Notes: generated by a model not told the origin, from the sequence alone. Counted from the first letter of the stretch, positions 16,840 to 26,116 are shown. The stretch: 64,000 bases of DNA from Clostridium sp. 1001271st1 H5 (GCF_005845215.1 NZ_SPHO01000003.1:1-64000), one strand, 5' to 3'. A program made the numbers and translations.

Positions 16840-17862
16840 ATGAAGCTTGCTAAGATTGTGAAGCAGGGATTGTGTATCCTTACTTCTATGGCGGTAATGG
16901 GTACCCTGGCGGGCTGCAGCGGCCAGGACGGAAGTATGAATAAAGGAAAGCTGGTGAAAATCGCTGTCTGCGTTTCCAGCCAGACACCGGCTTCCATGGC
17001 AATGAGGGAAGTATTTAAACCAAGACTTGAGGAGCTGACAGGAGGAAAATATGATATCCAGATATATGACTCCGGCGTACTGGGAAGCGAGAAGGTTACC
17101 TATGACTATACCAGAAGCGGAATCATAGAGATGTGCGTGGTGGGTACGCCTATGTGGTCTGAGACACCGGTGATGGCTATTCCCGATTTCCCGTTTGTGT
17201 TCCGGGATGTGGACCATGCCAGAAGGTGTTACCAGGGACAGCTGGGGGATTATATTGCGGGAGAGCTGGAGGCAGAACAGCCGGTGACCCTGATGTCGTG
17301 GTTTCCCAATGGGGCAAGGGCATTTTCCTCCAATAAGAAGCTGGAGGGGCTGGATGATTTCAAAGGACAGAAGCTGAGGATGCCGAATAACCCAATTCAT
17401 GTGAAGCTGGCTGAAAGTCTGGGGGCCAATGTGGTCATTATGGATATGGGCGAAGTGTTTACGGCTCTGGAACAGGGAGTTGCGGACGGCCAGGACAATC
17501 CTCTGTCCACGGTTAAGAATGAGGGATGGTATGAGGTCCAGGATTATATCTACGATACCAATCACATCGTGGCTTCCTTGGAGCTCTTTGCCGGCAGCCA
17601 GTTCTGGGACAGCATGGATGAGGGCGACAGGGAGATATTCCGTCAGGTGGCAGATGAAACCTCAGACTATGCGTGGAATCTTTACATAGACCAGCTGGCC
17701 GGCGATAAGCAGTTCATGAAAGACAACGGCCTTACGGTTACGGACCTGTCAGATGAGGACCGGGAGGCCATGAAGGCAAAGATACAGCCTGTTTATGATT
17801 ATCTGGATGAAAAGTACCAATGGGCTGGGGATATCAGAAAAATGATTGAAGAAATCGAGTAA
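16840..17862 (+). CDS. dctP: TRAP transporter substrate-binding protein DctP (locus A)
   Basis: 340-residue DctP-family binding lipoprotein with a lipobox ending LAGC (Cys26). The conserved core shows KLRMPNNPIHVKLAESLGA (about residues 178-196), which carries the arginine that binds the ligand carboxylate, and the later EVFTALEQGVADGQDNP segment. AGGAGGG precedes the ATG. It delivers an organic acid, here probably a hexonate, to the DctQM membrane complex encoded next. The lipoprotein anchor is usual for Gram-positive TRAP systems. Confidence 0.9.
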   Translation: MKLAKIVKQGLCILTSMAVMGTLAGCSGQDGSMNKGKLVKIAVCVSSQTPASMAMREVFKPRLEELTGGKYDIQIYDSGVLGSEKVTYDYTRSGIIEMCVVGTPMWSETPVMAIPDFPFVFRDVDHARRCYQGQLGDYIAGELEAEQPVTLMSWFPNGARAFSSNKKLEGLDDFKGQKLRMPNNPIHVKLAESLGANVVIMDMGEVFTALEQGVADGQDNPLSTVKNEGWYEVQDYIYDTNHIVASLELFAGSQFWDSMDEGDREIFRQVADETSDYAWNLYIDQLAGDKQFMKDNGLTVTDLSDEDREAMKAKIQPVYDYLDEKYQWAGDIRKMIEEIE

Positions 17863-17872
17863 GGAGAGGACT

Positions 17873-18463
17873 ATGAACCGATTGATTGATAAGCTGTTTC
17901 ACGTGATTGACTGCTTTACGGGGATTCTGACCGGCCTTATGGTGCTGTTTGTATTCCTGAATGTGGTATTGAGGACCTTTTTTAATTCCGGTCTTACATG
18001 GTCGGAAGAGCTGGCAAGATACCTTTTTGTATATGTTACATATATTGGCGCCATCAGCGCCATGCATTCCAATGCCCATCTGGGAGTGGATACCCTGCTG
18101 TCCAGAGTCAGGCCCAGGGTACAGATGGCGCTGTATCTTATATCCAGGGTTTTGATTGCCGCTATTATGTGCATTCTGGTCCATGGGGCATTCAAGATGG
18201 TCCTTCAGAATACTCAGTCCAGGACCGCTGCTCTTGGCATTCCCTATTCCGTGCTTTACTTCGGAGGCATCATAACCGGCATTTCCATTGCCATCCTGGC
18301 TGTTACCAATATCGTATATGCCCTGAAGCACCCATGGGAAATAACAGATATTGTCACCATGCACAATGATGATGATGACATTGCCAGTGAAGCAATGGAA
18401 CAGTCGGAGGAGCTGTCTGACGAAGAATATGTCAGGCGTCTAAATGAACAGGGAGGTAAATAA
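17873..18463 (+). CDS. dctQ: TRAP transporter small membrane subunit DctQ (locus A)
   Basis: 196 residues with four hydrophobic segments and the family hallmark WSEELARYLFVYVTYIGA (about residues 42-59). I chose ATG 17873 after AAGGAGAGG; the frame is open from 17846 but that would overlap dctP. The C-terminal 40 residues are acidic and hydrophilic, longer than in many DctQ proteins. Confidence 0.88.
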   Translation: MNRLIDKLFHVIDCFTGILTGLMVLFVFLNVVLRTFFNSGLTWSEELARYLFVYVTYIGAISAMHSNAHLGVDTLLSRVRPRVQMALYLISRVLIAAIMCILVHGAFKMVLQNTQSRTAALGIPYSVLYFGGIITGISIAILAVTNIVYALKHPWEITDIVTMHNDDDDIASEAMEQSEELSDEEYVRRLNEQGGK

Positions 18464-18465
18464 TC

Positions 18466-19749
18466 ATGACTTTGATAGTATTTCTGGCATCACTGGTTGG
18501 GTCCATGGCAATCGGGCTGCCCATCTGTTTTTCATTACTGTTCAGCGGTGTCTGCATGATGCTGTTCATGAACGGCTTTAATTCCCAGATTCTGTCCCAG
18601 AACCTGTTCTCGGGCGCGGATTCATTTTCCATGATGGCAGTTCCTTTCTTTATACTGGCAGGGGAATTCATGAACAGGGGAGGAATCACCAAACGGATTG
18701 TCAATGCGGCCAACGCCATGGTAGGCCATGTAAGGGGCGGTCTTGGATATGTGTCCATACTGGCTATTCTTCTCTTTGCCAGCATGGTAGGGTCCGCCGT
18801 GGCATCCACGGCTGCACTGGGGGCGATTCTCATTCCCATGATGGTCCGGGCCGGGTATAACAGGGATAAGAGCACAGGGCTTATTGCGGCCGGAAATATC
18901 TTATCACCCATTATGCCGCCCTCGGTTCCCATGATTATCTTCGGCGTACAGGCCAGCGTATCGGTTACAAGCCTTTTTATGGCAGGCATAGCGCCGGCAG
19001 TTTATCTGTCAGCCTCCCTGTGCATCCTGTGGTTCTTTGTGGCCAGGAAGGATGAACTGCCCACAGCTCCCAGACAGAGCAGGAAACAGGTGGTGAAGTC
19101 GCTGACAGACGGATTCTGGGCTCTGCTCCTTCCTGTATTTATTCTGGTGGGACTGAGAAGCGGTAAATTTACGCCTACCGAGGCAGGGGTTATCACCGCA
19201 GTGTATGCCCTGATTATAGGACTTTTTGTGTACAGGGAACTGAAGATATCCATGCTGATGGACTGTCTGGTATCTGCCGCTAAGTCTTCGTCCGTGATTA
19301 TGTTCCTGGCCGCAGCAGCCATGGTATCTTCCTGGCTCATGACCGTGGGAAACATTCCATCCATCGTGACAGGCATACTGGCTCCGTTTATCGCCCATCC
19401 AACCCTTCTCATGCTGGTCATTGCGGGAATTGTGCTTCTGGTGGGAACCTCCATGGATGTGACGCCTACCATCATGATACTGACCCCGGTACTGCTCCCT
19501 GCAGTTAAGGCAGCAGGCATTGATGTGGTCTATTTTGGAGTGGTGTTTATTCTGAATACGGTTATGGGACTTCTTACGCCTCCTGTTGGTACGGTGCTGA
19601 ATGTGGCGTGCAGCGCCGGCAAGATTAATATGGAGAGAATTGTGAAAGCAGTGTGGCCTTTTTTGCTGGCAGAGGTTGTCATACTGGTGCTGCTGATTCT
19701 GTTCCCGCCTTTGGTAACGGTTCCGGCTGCATTTTTCCTGGGTAAATAA
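18466..19749 (+). CDS. dctM: TRAP transporter large permease DctM (locus A)
   Basis: 427 residues with about twelve hydrophobic segments, the full length of DctM. Typical motifs are PFFILAGEFMNRGGI (about residues 62-76), GSAVASTAALGAILIP and NILSPIMPPSVPMI. It starts 3 bp after dctQ with GGAGG upstream. It is the ion-coupled channel of the locus A importer. Confidence 0.92.
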   Translation: MTLIVFLASLVGSMAIGLPICFSLLFSGVCMMLFMNGFNSQILSQNLFSGADSFSMMAVPFFILAGEFMNRGGITKRIVNAANAMVGHVRGGLGYVSILAILLFASMVGSAVASTAALGAILIPMMVRAGYNRDKSTGLIAAGNILSPIMPPSVPMIIFGVQASVSVTSLFMAGIAPAVYLSASLCILWFFVARKDELPTAPRQSRKQVVKSLTDGFWALLLPVFILVGLRSGKFTPTEAGVITAVYALIIGLFVYRELKISMLMDCLVSAAKSSSVIMFLAAAAMVSSWLMTVGNIPSIVTGILAPFIAHPTLLMLVIAGIVLLVGTSMDVTPTIMILTPVLLPAVKAAGIDVVYFGVVFILNTVMGLLTPPVGTVLNVACSAGKINMERIVKAVWPFLLAEVVILVLLILFPPLVTVPAAFFLGK

Positions 19750-19792
19750 CAGAAAGGTAAAAGAAAGGTGAATAACAGAAAGGACGATATGT

Positions 19793-21406
19793 ATGAAGCT
19801 GACATTGGAAGGAATTAAGGACAGGAAGGTGTGGGCGGAGGCCGGCGTCAGCCTTCCCTCCTACGATGTGGAGACGGTGGCGGAAGAAACCCGCAAGGCC
19901 CCTGTGTGGGTGCACTTTGGCGCGGGAAATATCTTTCGCATCTTCATCGGAGGCATTGCAGACACATTGATTGCAGACCGGCTGAGCAGCAAGGGAATCA
20001 CCTGCGCAGAGACCTTTGACTTTGACATAATTGAGAGGATTTATAAGCCATACGACAATCTGGTGCTGGGAGTCACGCTGAAAGCAGACGGCTCCACGGA
20101 TAAGAGGGTCATTGGCTCCCTTACAGAGGCTCTGAAGGCCCGGGCTGGGGAGGCGGAGGACTGGAAACGGTTAAAGGCTGTATTTGCTGATCCAGGACTC
20201 CAGATAATGTCCTTTACCATCACGGAAAAGGGGTATGCCTTAAAGGGGGCGGACGGCGTCTATTTCCCATTTGTCCAGGCGGACATTGATAATGGACCGG
20301 ACAGGGCCGCGTCAGCCATGGCCGTGGCATGCAGCCTCTTATATGAAAGATATAAGGCCGGAAAGCTGCCTCTGGCAGTGGTATCCATGGATAATTGTTC
20401 CCGCAACGGTGAACGGCTTCAGGCGTCCATTGCCGCCGTGGCAGAGGCGTGGAATGAAAGAGGGTATGTGGAGGACGGATTTATTGCATATCTGTCCAAT
20501 CATGAGCAGGTATCCTTTCCGTGGTCCATGATTGATAAAATCACGCCCCGCCCGGCTGATTCGGTGCAGGATGAACTGGAGAGAGCCGGTGTAGAGGATA
20601 TGGCTCCAATCATCACTTCCGGAAAGACATACATAGCCCCCTTTGTAAATGCAGAGGGACCCCAGTACCTTGTCATAGAGGACTGTTTCCCCAATGGAAG
20701 ACCGGCTCTGGAGAAGGCAGGAGTCTTTATGACGGACCGGGATACGGTCAATCAAGTGGAGCGGATGAAGGTTACAACATGTCTGAACCCGCTTCATACA
20801 GCCCTGGCAGTATACGGATGTGTATTGGGATATACACTGATTGCGGATGAAATGAAGGACCCGCTGCTGAACCGGCTGGTGCGCCGGATTGGACCTGGAG
20901 AGGGGATGCCGGTTGTGACAGACCCTGGTATATTGTCGCCGGAGGCTTTTGTGAACGAGGTCATAGATGTGAGAATACCAAATCCTTTTATGCCAGATAC
21001 GCCTCAGCGGATTGCCACTGATACGTCCCAGAAGGTAGGGATTCGGTTTGGGGAAACCATTAAAGCATATATGGCTGAATACGGAGATGCCGGGAAGCTT
21101 ACTGCCATTCCCCTTGCCATTGCCGGTTGGTGCAGGTATCTGCTGGCTGTGGACGATGAAGGCAGGGCATATGAACTCTCGCCAGACCCCCTGGTGCCGG
21201 AGTTGACCAAGGTACTGGACGGAATTGTGGTGGGAAGGCCGGAAACATACAACGGACAGCTAAAGGCCATCCTGTCCAATGCAAACATATTTGGGGTTAA
21301 TCTCTATGAGGCAGGCATCGGTGAAAAGATAGAAGAAATGTTTGTGGATGAGATTGCAGGACCGGGAGCAGTAAAAGCAGTACTCCGGAAGTATCTGGAT
21401 TCATAA
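19793..21406 (+). CDS. UxuB-like fructuronate reductase (mannitol dehydrogenase family)
   Basis: 537 residues, long-chain mannitol dehydrogenase family with an N-terminal Rossmann domain (HFGAGNIFR, about residues 42-50) and a C-terminal catalytic domain (VTTCLNPLHTALA, about residues 327-339). SMDNCSRNG near residue 201 is typical of the uronate reductases. It should interconvert D-fructuronate and D-mannonate with NADH. It lies 43 bp after dctM and ends at a strong terminator, so it belongs to TRAP locus A. No mannonate dehydratase (uxuA) lies in the window, so the pathway must continue elsewhere. Confidence 0.8.
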   Translation: MKLTLEGIKDRKVWAEAGVSLPSYDVETVAEETRKAPVWVHFGAGNIFRIFIGGIADTLIADRLSSKGITCAETFDFDIIERIYKPYDNLVLGVTLKADGSTDKRVIGSLTEALKARAGEAEDWKRLKAVFADPGLQIMSFTITEKGYALKGADGVYFPFVQADIDNGPDRAASAMAVACSLLYERYKAGKLPLAVVSMDNCSRNGERLQASIAAVAEAWNERGYVEDGFIAYLSNHEQVSFPWSMIDKITPRPADSVQDELERAGVEDMAPIITSGKTYIAPFVNAEGPQYLVIEDCFPNGRPALEKAGVFMTDRDTVNQVERMKVTTCLNPLHTALAVYGCVLGYTLIADEMKDPLLNRLVRRIGPGEGMPVVTDPGILSPEAFVNEVIDVRIPNPFMPDTPQRIATDTSQKVGIRFGETIKAYMAEYGDAGKLTAIPLAIAGWCRYLLAVDDEGRAYELSPDPLVPELTKVLDGIVVGRPETYNGQLKAILSNANIFGVNLYEAGIGEKIEEMFVDEIAGPGAVKAVLRKYLDS

Positions 21407-21435
21407 TCCGCATAAATGAAGAAAAGCACAAAACC

Positions 21436-21473
21436 AAAAGGGCAGCTGCATTCCGTGACGCAGCTGTCCTTTT
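21436..21473 (+). terminator. Terminator of TRAP operon A
   Basis: AAAAGGGCAGCTGC (21436-21449) pairs with GCAGCTGTCCTTTT (21460-21473) with one wobble pair, loop of 10 nt. It closes the operon after the UxuB-like gene. Confidence 0.8.
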
Positions 21474-21552
21474 CCCTGTCCATACACAGTTCCAATCCCC
21501 TGTTATGTAAAAAGTGCACAATTATTTTTTTCAACAGTGTGCACATTCACAA

Positions 21553-21603
21553 TTTACAACCAACGTAGGATGTAGTATATTAAAAACACAAAACATAGGA
21601 TGT
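21553..21603 (+). promoter_or_regulatory. Promoter of TRAP operon B with two operator copies
   Basis: TTTACA (21553-21558) and TATATT (21576-21581) are 17 bp apart. ACGTAGGATGT (21563-21573) lies between the boxes and ACATAGGATGT (21593-21603) just after the expected start. The two centres are exactly 30 bp apart. A third copy is at 25230-25240 before the FCD regulator gene. Confidence 0.65.
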
Positions 21604-21644
21604 TGGACGTTGGTTCTAATAGAGCGATAATAGGAGGATGATTC

Positions 21645-22316
21645 ATGAAAGTAGCATTGGTTTACACAAGCACCACACCGGAGTTGATTGAGTTGGTAGA
21701 GAAGGAGGTAGGGGCTGTCCTTCCTCAGGATACGGAGGTGGCCAGTTACCAGGACCCATCCATTTTAGCAGAGGTCAGGGACGCTGGTTATGTGACGCCT
21801 CCTCCGGCAGCCAGGCTGGTGGGGATGTACATGACGGCTGTGTCAGAGGGTGCGGATGCCATTCTGAATCTTTGTTCTTCGGTTGGCGAGGTGGCGGATG
21901 CTGCCCAGGATATAGGCCGTTATACAGGAATACCCATTGTGCGTGTGGACGAGGAGATGTGCCGCGAGGCGGTACGTCAGGGAAAGAAAATCGGTGTCAT
22001 GGCAACCCTTCCCACCACCCTGAATCCTACTAAGAACACCATTTTAAGGGTTGCCAGAGAGATGAACCGCCAGGTGGAGCTGGTGGATGCGCTGGTGGAC
22101 GGCGCCTTTGGCCTGGACCAGGAACAGTTTAAGGCCCTTATGAGTGAGTATGCCGGTAAGATTGCGGACCAGGTGGATGTCATTCTCTTTGCCCAGGGTT
22201 CCATGGCCTACTGTGAGGAGTATATTCATGAAAAGTATGGTAAAGTAGTATTATCCAGTCCGAGATTCGGCGCTGCCGCATTAAGGGATGCCCTTGTCAG
22301 GAAGGGATTAATGTAA
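21645..22316 (+). CDS. Asp/Glu-racemase superfamily protein with one catalytic cysteine
   Basis: 223 residues, Asp/Glu/hydantoin racemase fold. The first catalytic cysteine is present in NLCSSVGE (Cys77). The second position, usually a Cys in an L-x-C or GCT motif on the other lobe, reads LFAQGSMAY (about residues 181-189) with no cysteine. Single-cysteine members such as arylmalonate decarboxylase are not racemases, so this may be a decarboxylase, isomerase or lyase acting on the TRAP substrate. It is the first gene of the operon, with AGGAGG upstream. Confidence 0.65.
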   Translation: MKVALVYTSTTPELIELVEKEVGAVLPQDTEVASYQDPSILAEVRDAGYVTPPPAARLVGMYMTAVSEGADAILNLCSSVGEVADAAQDIGRYTGIPIVRVDEEMCREAVRQGKKIGVMATLPTTLNPTKNTILRVAREMNRQVELVDALVDGAFGLDQEQFKALMSEYAGKIADQVDVILFAQGSMAYCEEYIHEKYGKVVLSSPRFGAAALRDALVRKGLM

Positions 22317-22415
22317 TTACAGAATATAATATATGGAATGTAATATACGGAATGTATCGCGCATAAGCACCTGGAGCACAGGTGCCGGGTGCCTGTAACG
22401 AAGGGAGAGGGAAGT

Positions 22416-23435
22416 ATGTTTAAAAGGTTAAGAAAGGCGGCAGCAGCGGTATGCGCTGCAGCCATGGTATTGTCCATGACGGCCTGTGGTTCCGCCGGGG
22501 ATAAGAAGGTAGTGCTTCATTTTACCCATACTCAGAGTCCGGGGTCCATAAGCGACCTGACTGCCCAGGAGTTTAAAAAACTGGTGGAGGAGCGGAGCAA
22601 CGGACGGATTGAGGTAAACATTTATTCCAACTGCGGACTGTCGGGCGGGGACCTGACAAAGGCCATTGAGCTGGTACAGGCAGGCAACATTGACATCCAT
22701 TCCTGTGCACCGCCAAACATTGCCAACTATGATAAGAAGTTTTATTCGTTCTGGCTCCCGTTCCTGTTCCCGAATTCAGACGACCTGCTGGCGTTCTGCC
22801 ACAGTGACAAGGTGCATGAGGTGGTGAACGGCTGGTGCAACGACCTGGAGATGGAGATGCTGGGGATTAATAATGCAGGCTCCAGGCAGATATCCAACAG
22901 CAAGAAGGAGATAACAAAGCCGGAGGATTTAAAGGGCATGAACATACGTGTGCCGGGCGCCAATATTTTCATTGACCTGTACCGGAATTACTTTGGGGCC
23001 AATCCCACTGCCATGGATTTCTCAGAGGTGTACACCTCCCTTCAGCAGAAGACCATTGACGGACAGGAAAATCCAATCGCGGTGTTTGATTCTTCTAAAT
23101 TTGCAGAGGTCCAGCAGTACGTTACCCTGTGGGACGGTGTAAGGGATACCACCATCTGGGTTATGAGCCGGAAAACCATGAACAGGCTGTCTCCTGAGGA
23201 CCAGGCCCTGGTAAAGGAATGCGCGGCACAGGCCCTGGACTGGGGAAATGATTACCTGGCTGACAACGAGGCTGTCATCATCCAGAAGCTGAAGGACGGA
23301 GGGACCGTTATCACAGAGCTGACAGAGGAGCAGAAGGCTGAGTTCCAGAAAGCCTGTGCCGGAATCTATGACGATTATGCCAAGTCCGTGGGGCAGGATG
23401 TAATCGACCTGTTTACCGGCGGTTATAAGAATTAG
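22416..23435 (+). CDS. dctP: TRAP transporter substrate-binding protein DctP (locus B)
   Basis: 339-residue DctP-family lipoprotein with lipobox LSMTAC (Cys24). I chose ATG 22416 after GGGAGAGGGAAG. The ligand-binding arginine segment is MNIRVPGANIFIDLYRNYFGA (about residues 176-196), followed by EVYTSLQQKTIDGQENP. It differs clearly from the locus A protein, so another organic acid is expected. It feeds the DctQM pair directly downstream. Confidence 0.9.
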   Translation: MFKRLRKAAAAVCAAAMVLSMTACGSAGDKKVVLHFTHTQSPGSISDLTAQEFKKLVEERSNGRIEVNIYSNCGLSGGDLTKAIELVQAGNIDIHSCAPPNIANYDKKFYSFWLPFLFPNSDDLLAFCHSDKVHEVVNGWCNDLEMEMLGINNAGSRQISNSKKEITKPEDLKGMNIRVPGANIFIDLYRNYFGANPTAMDFSEVYTSLQQKTIDGQENPIAVFDSSKFAEVQQYVTLWDGVRDTTIWVMSRKTMNRLSPEDQALVKECAAQALDWGNDYLADNEAVIIQKLKDGGTVITELTEEQKAEFQKACAGIYDDYAKSVGQDVIDLFTGGYKN

Positions 23436-23445
23436 GAGGGGTACT

Positions 23446-23928
23446 ATGAAAGAAAAAGGATTTTTAAAGGATTTCTGGGAGAATCTTGAGGAATATCTCT
23501 GTTCGGTTGCATTGCTTGTCATGACCCTTGTCACATTCATGAATGTGTTTTCAAGAAAAATTTCTTGGTTTAACATGTCGTTTACCCAGGAGCTGGTGAC
23601 CACCATGTTTGTGTGGGTCTGCTGTCTTGCCGCAGCCAGCGTGTTTAAAACAGATTCCCATATGGGCTTTAATTACCTGACCGATAAATTTACCGACGCA
23701 AAGCGCAGGGTATACCGTATCTGCAGACTCCTTTTGTGCTCTGCCAACTATGGAATCTGGATTATCTGGGGGGCGCAGATGGTTTACAGGCAGTATCACT
23801 ATCATCTGCTCACAGGCGTCCTGGAGATGCCCCAGTGGACCATTGGAATCGCCATTCCGTTGTCTGCGGTTTTTTCCATCGCCCGTATGGTGCAGTATGA
23901 AATCAGATTAGCAAAGGAGGGAAAATAA
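23446..23928 (+). CDS. dctQ: TRAP transporter small membrane subunit DctQ (locus B)
   Basis: 160 residues, four hydrophobic segments, with the DctQ motif SFTQELVTTMFVWVCCLAA (about residues 44-62). It starts 10 bp after dctP with TAGGAGGGG and lies 1 bp before dctM. It is a standard-length member, lacking the acidic tail of the locus A copy. Confidence 0.88.
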   Translation: MKEKGFLKDFWENLEEYLCSVALLVMTLVTFMNVFSRKISWFNMSFTQELVTTMFVWVCCLAAASVFKTDSHMGFNYLTDKFTDAKRRVYRICRLLLCSANYGIWIIWGAQMVYRQYHYHLLTGVLEMPQWTIGIAIPLSAVFSIARMVQYEIRLAKEGK

Positions 23929-23929
23929 T

Positions 23930-25201
23930 ATGTCAGCAGCGATTCTATTTGGTTCCATGGCAGTGATGATTGGATTCGGCATCCCCATTGCCATTGTGCT
24001 GGGAGTGTCCAGCGCACTGACCCTGATATTTTCAGGCGCTCCGCTGGGCGTCATTCCTTCCATGATGCAGGCTACTGTGCAGAAGTTTTCCCTTCTGACC
24101 ATTCCGCTGTTCGTTCTTGCAGGCGCAATCATGGACAAGGGCGGTATTTCCAAACGTCTCATCAACCTGGCGGACAGTATCATCGGACCGGTCCACGGCG
24201 GACTGGGCTATGTGGCAGTGGTGGCGGCCCTGTTCTTTGCGGCCATCTCCGGTTCCGGTACGGCAACCGTGGCGGCCATGGGCTCCATCCTGATTCCCGC
24301 CATGGTGGCACAGGGATATGACGCAGGATTCTCCAGCGCGCTTTCCGCCATATCAGGCTCCCTGGGAACCGTTATTCCTCCCAGTATTACGTTCATTATC
24401 TACGGCATGATTACAGGGGAATCCATTGGCGATTTGTTCCTGTCGGGAATTGTGCCGGGGCTTATATTCGGTTTCATGCTGTGCATCATGGTGTTCATTA
24501 AATCCAAGAGGTACGGATGGAAGGGAGATACACAGAGAGCTTCCTTAAAGGAAATAGGCAGGCTGTTCCTGGATACCATATGGGGGCTTTTAAGCCCGGT
24601 GATTGTACTGGGAGGTATTTATTCAGGACTTTTTACCCCTACGGAGGCAGCGGCAGTTGCGGTTGTTTACAGCCTGATAGTGGGAATCTTTGTCTACAAG
24701 GAGCTGCGTCTGGCAGAGCTTAAGGAGACATTATTCTCCACTGCCAAGACAACGGGCATGATTCTGCTCATCATCATGAATGCAGGCATTTTCTCATGGG
24801 TGCTGACCCAGCAGGGAATTGCCGCTTCCCTTACGGAAATGGCCCTGGCCCTTACAGACAACAAGTACATCATGCTGTTCATCATCAACATTGTATTCCT
24901 GTGCGCGGGCTGCGTCATGGATAACACCAGCGCCCTCTATATCCTGGTTCCCATCATCATGCCCATTGCCAAGGCACTGGATATCAACATGATTCAGCTG
25001 GGCGTCATCCTGGTGCTGAACCTGTCCATTGGCCAGGTAACGCCTCCGGTAGGACCCAATCTGTATGTTGCGGCTGATATCGGAAAGGTCAAGTTTGAGG
25101 AAATATGCCGTAAGATGGTGCCGCTGCTGCTTATGTCTCTTCTGGCGCTGCTGTGCATCACGTACATACCGGCATTGTCCCTGTGCCTGATTCCTTCATA
25201 G
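23930..25201 (+). CDS. dctM: TRAP transporter large permease DctM (locus B)
   Basis: 423 residues, about twelve hydrophobic segments. Conserved segments include IPLFVLAGAIMDKGGISKRL (about residues 55-74), SGSGTATVAAMGSILIP and SGSLGTVIPPSITFI. It completes the second TRAP importer and is followed by the FCD regulator gene with its own promoter. Confidence 0.92.
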   Translation: MSAAILFGSMAVMIGFGIPIAIVLGVSSALTLIFSGAPLGVIPSMMQATVQKFSLLTIPLFVLAGAIMDKGGISKRLINLADSIIGPVHGGLGYVAVVAALFFAAISGSGTATVAAMGSILIPAMVAQGYDAGFSSALSAISGSLGTVIPPSITFIIYGMITGESIGDLFLSGIVPGLIFGFMLCIMVFIKSKRYGWKGDTQRASLKEIGRLFLDTIWGLLSPVIVLGGIYSGLFTPTEAAAVAVVYSLIVGIFVYKELRLAELKETLFSTAKTTGMILLIIMNAGIFSWVLTQQGIAASLTEMALALTDNKYIMLFIINIVFLCAGCVMDNTSALYILVPIIMPIAKALDINMIQLGVILVLNLSIGQVTPPVGPNLYVAADIGKVKFEEICRKMVPLLLMSLLALLCITYIPALSLCLIPS

Positions 25202-25216
25202 GCAGGGAACAGAAGA

Positions 25217-25245
25217 TTGCGCTGAACCAACATATGATGTATACT
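25217..25245 (+). promoter_or_regulatory. Promoter of FCD regulator B with internal operator
   Basis: TTGCGC (25217-25222) and TATACT (25240-25245) are 17 bp apart. ACATATGATGT (25230-25240), the ACATNNNATGT palindrome, fills the spacer, consistent with autorepression. Confidence 0.65.
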
Positions 25246-25278
25246 TATGAATAAGTGTTCACAGCAAGGAGGTTCAGC

Positions 25279-26016
25279 ATGGAAAAGACCAGTTTTTTAA
25301 AGGAACCTGTCGGAGGACAGTCAGTTGTTAATAAAATTGTAGACAACATTACCAATGCTATCATAAATGGAGAACTAAACCCAGGGGACAAAATCCCTAC
25401 AGAAGCAGAATTGTCGGAGTCAATGGGAGTTGGAAGGAATTCCGTCCGGGAAGCCATTAAGGTGTTGGAGGCCTACGGCGTGGTACATATCAAGCGGGCG
25501 GAAGGTACCTTTGTGAGTCAGGAATATGACAGCAGGATGATTTATCCGGTTCTTTACGGCATCATACTGCAAAAGGATTCCACCAGCCAGATTGTGGAGC
25601 TGAGAAAGGTAATTGATGTGGGCCTCCTTCAGCTGGCAGTGGATAAGCTGAGGTCCAAATCCCTGGAGCAGACCCAGATGGAAGCCATTGAACAGGCCAT
25701 GGAGGAACTGGAATACCAGGCTCATATGGAGACGCCCCAGGCACGCAGCCTTTTTGAGGCGGACGTCCAGTTCCATATGGCCATTGTGGGAATCACGGAA
25801 AATGTGATGCTTCAGTCCATCTGTAATTACGTGGATAAAATCACGCGCCGCTCCCGCATGGTGACCATAGACAGGATATTCCTGGACGGGGAAGTGGAGA
25901 ACTTCCTGGACCTGCACCGCAGAATCGTGAAGCTTCTGCAGGACAGGGATTCGTCAGGCATATATGCGATTGTAGAGGAGCATTACCAGTACTGGGCAAA
26001 AGTAAAAGATGAATAG
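25279..26016 (+). CDS. GntR-family regulator with FCD domain (TRAP locus B)
   Basis: 245 residues. I chose ATG 25279 after AAGGAGG. The winged helix contains GRNSVREAIKVLEAYG (about residues 54-69) and the FCD domain carries the metal-type DVQFHMAI (Asp163, His167). Its own promoter and that of the racemase-TRAP operon share the ACATNNNATGT palindrome, so it probably represses both until a substrate-derived ligand binds. Confidence 0.85.
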   Translation: MEKTSFLKEPVGGQSVVNKIVDNITNAIINGELNPGDKIPTEAELSESMGVGRNSVREAIKVLEAYGVVHIKRAEGTFVSQEYDSRMIYPVLYGIILQKDSTSQIVELRKVIDVGLLQLAVDKLRSKSLEQTQMEAIEQAMEELEYQAHMETPQARSLFEADVQFHMAIVGITENVMLQSICNYVDKITRRSRMVTIDRIFLDGEVENFLDLHRRIVKLLQDRDSSGIYAIVEEHYQYWAKVKDE

Positions 26017-26017
26017 C

Positions 26018-26096
26018 AAGGCGGTTGCTGCATGATGGCTGGAACAGGACAGATTGTGTGTCTGGAGTCAACGATGCAGCAGCCCCTTTATTTTTT
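26018..26096 (+). terminator. Terminator-like hairpin after FCD regulator B
   Basis: Long imperfect stem: GGTTGCTGCAT near 26022-26034 pairs with ATGCAGCAGCC near 26072-26082, followed by CCTTTATTTTTTT. It would attenuate read-through into the cupin gene. Confidence 0.5.
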
Positions 26097-26116
26097 TGAG
26101 AGAATGGAGAATTAAT

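Noticed and set aside
16834..17565. 243-codon open frame on the minus strand inside the dctP gene of locus A
   Set aside because: It is a shadow of dctP, has no ribosome site and its translation resembles no protein family.
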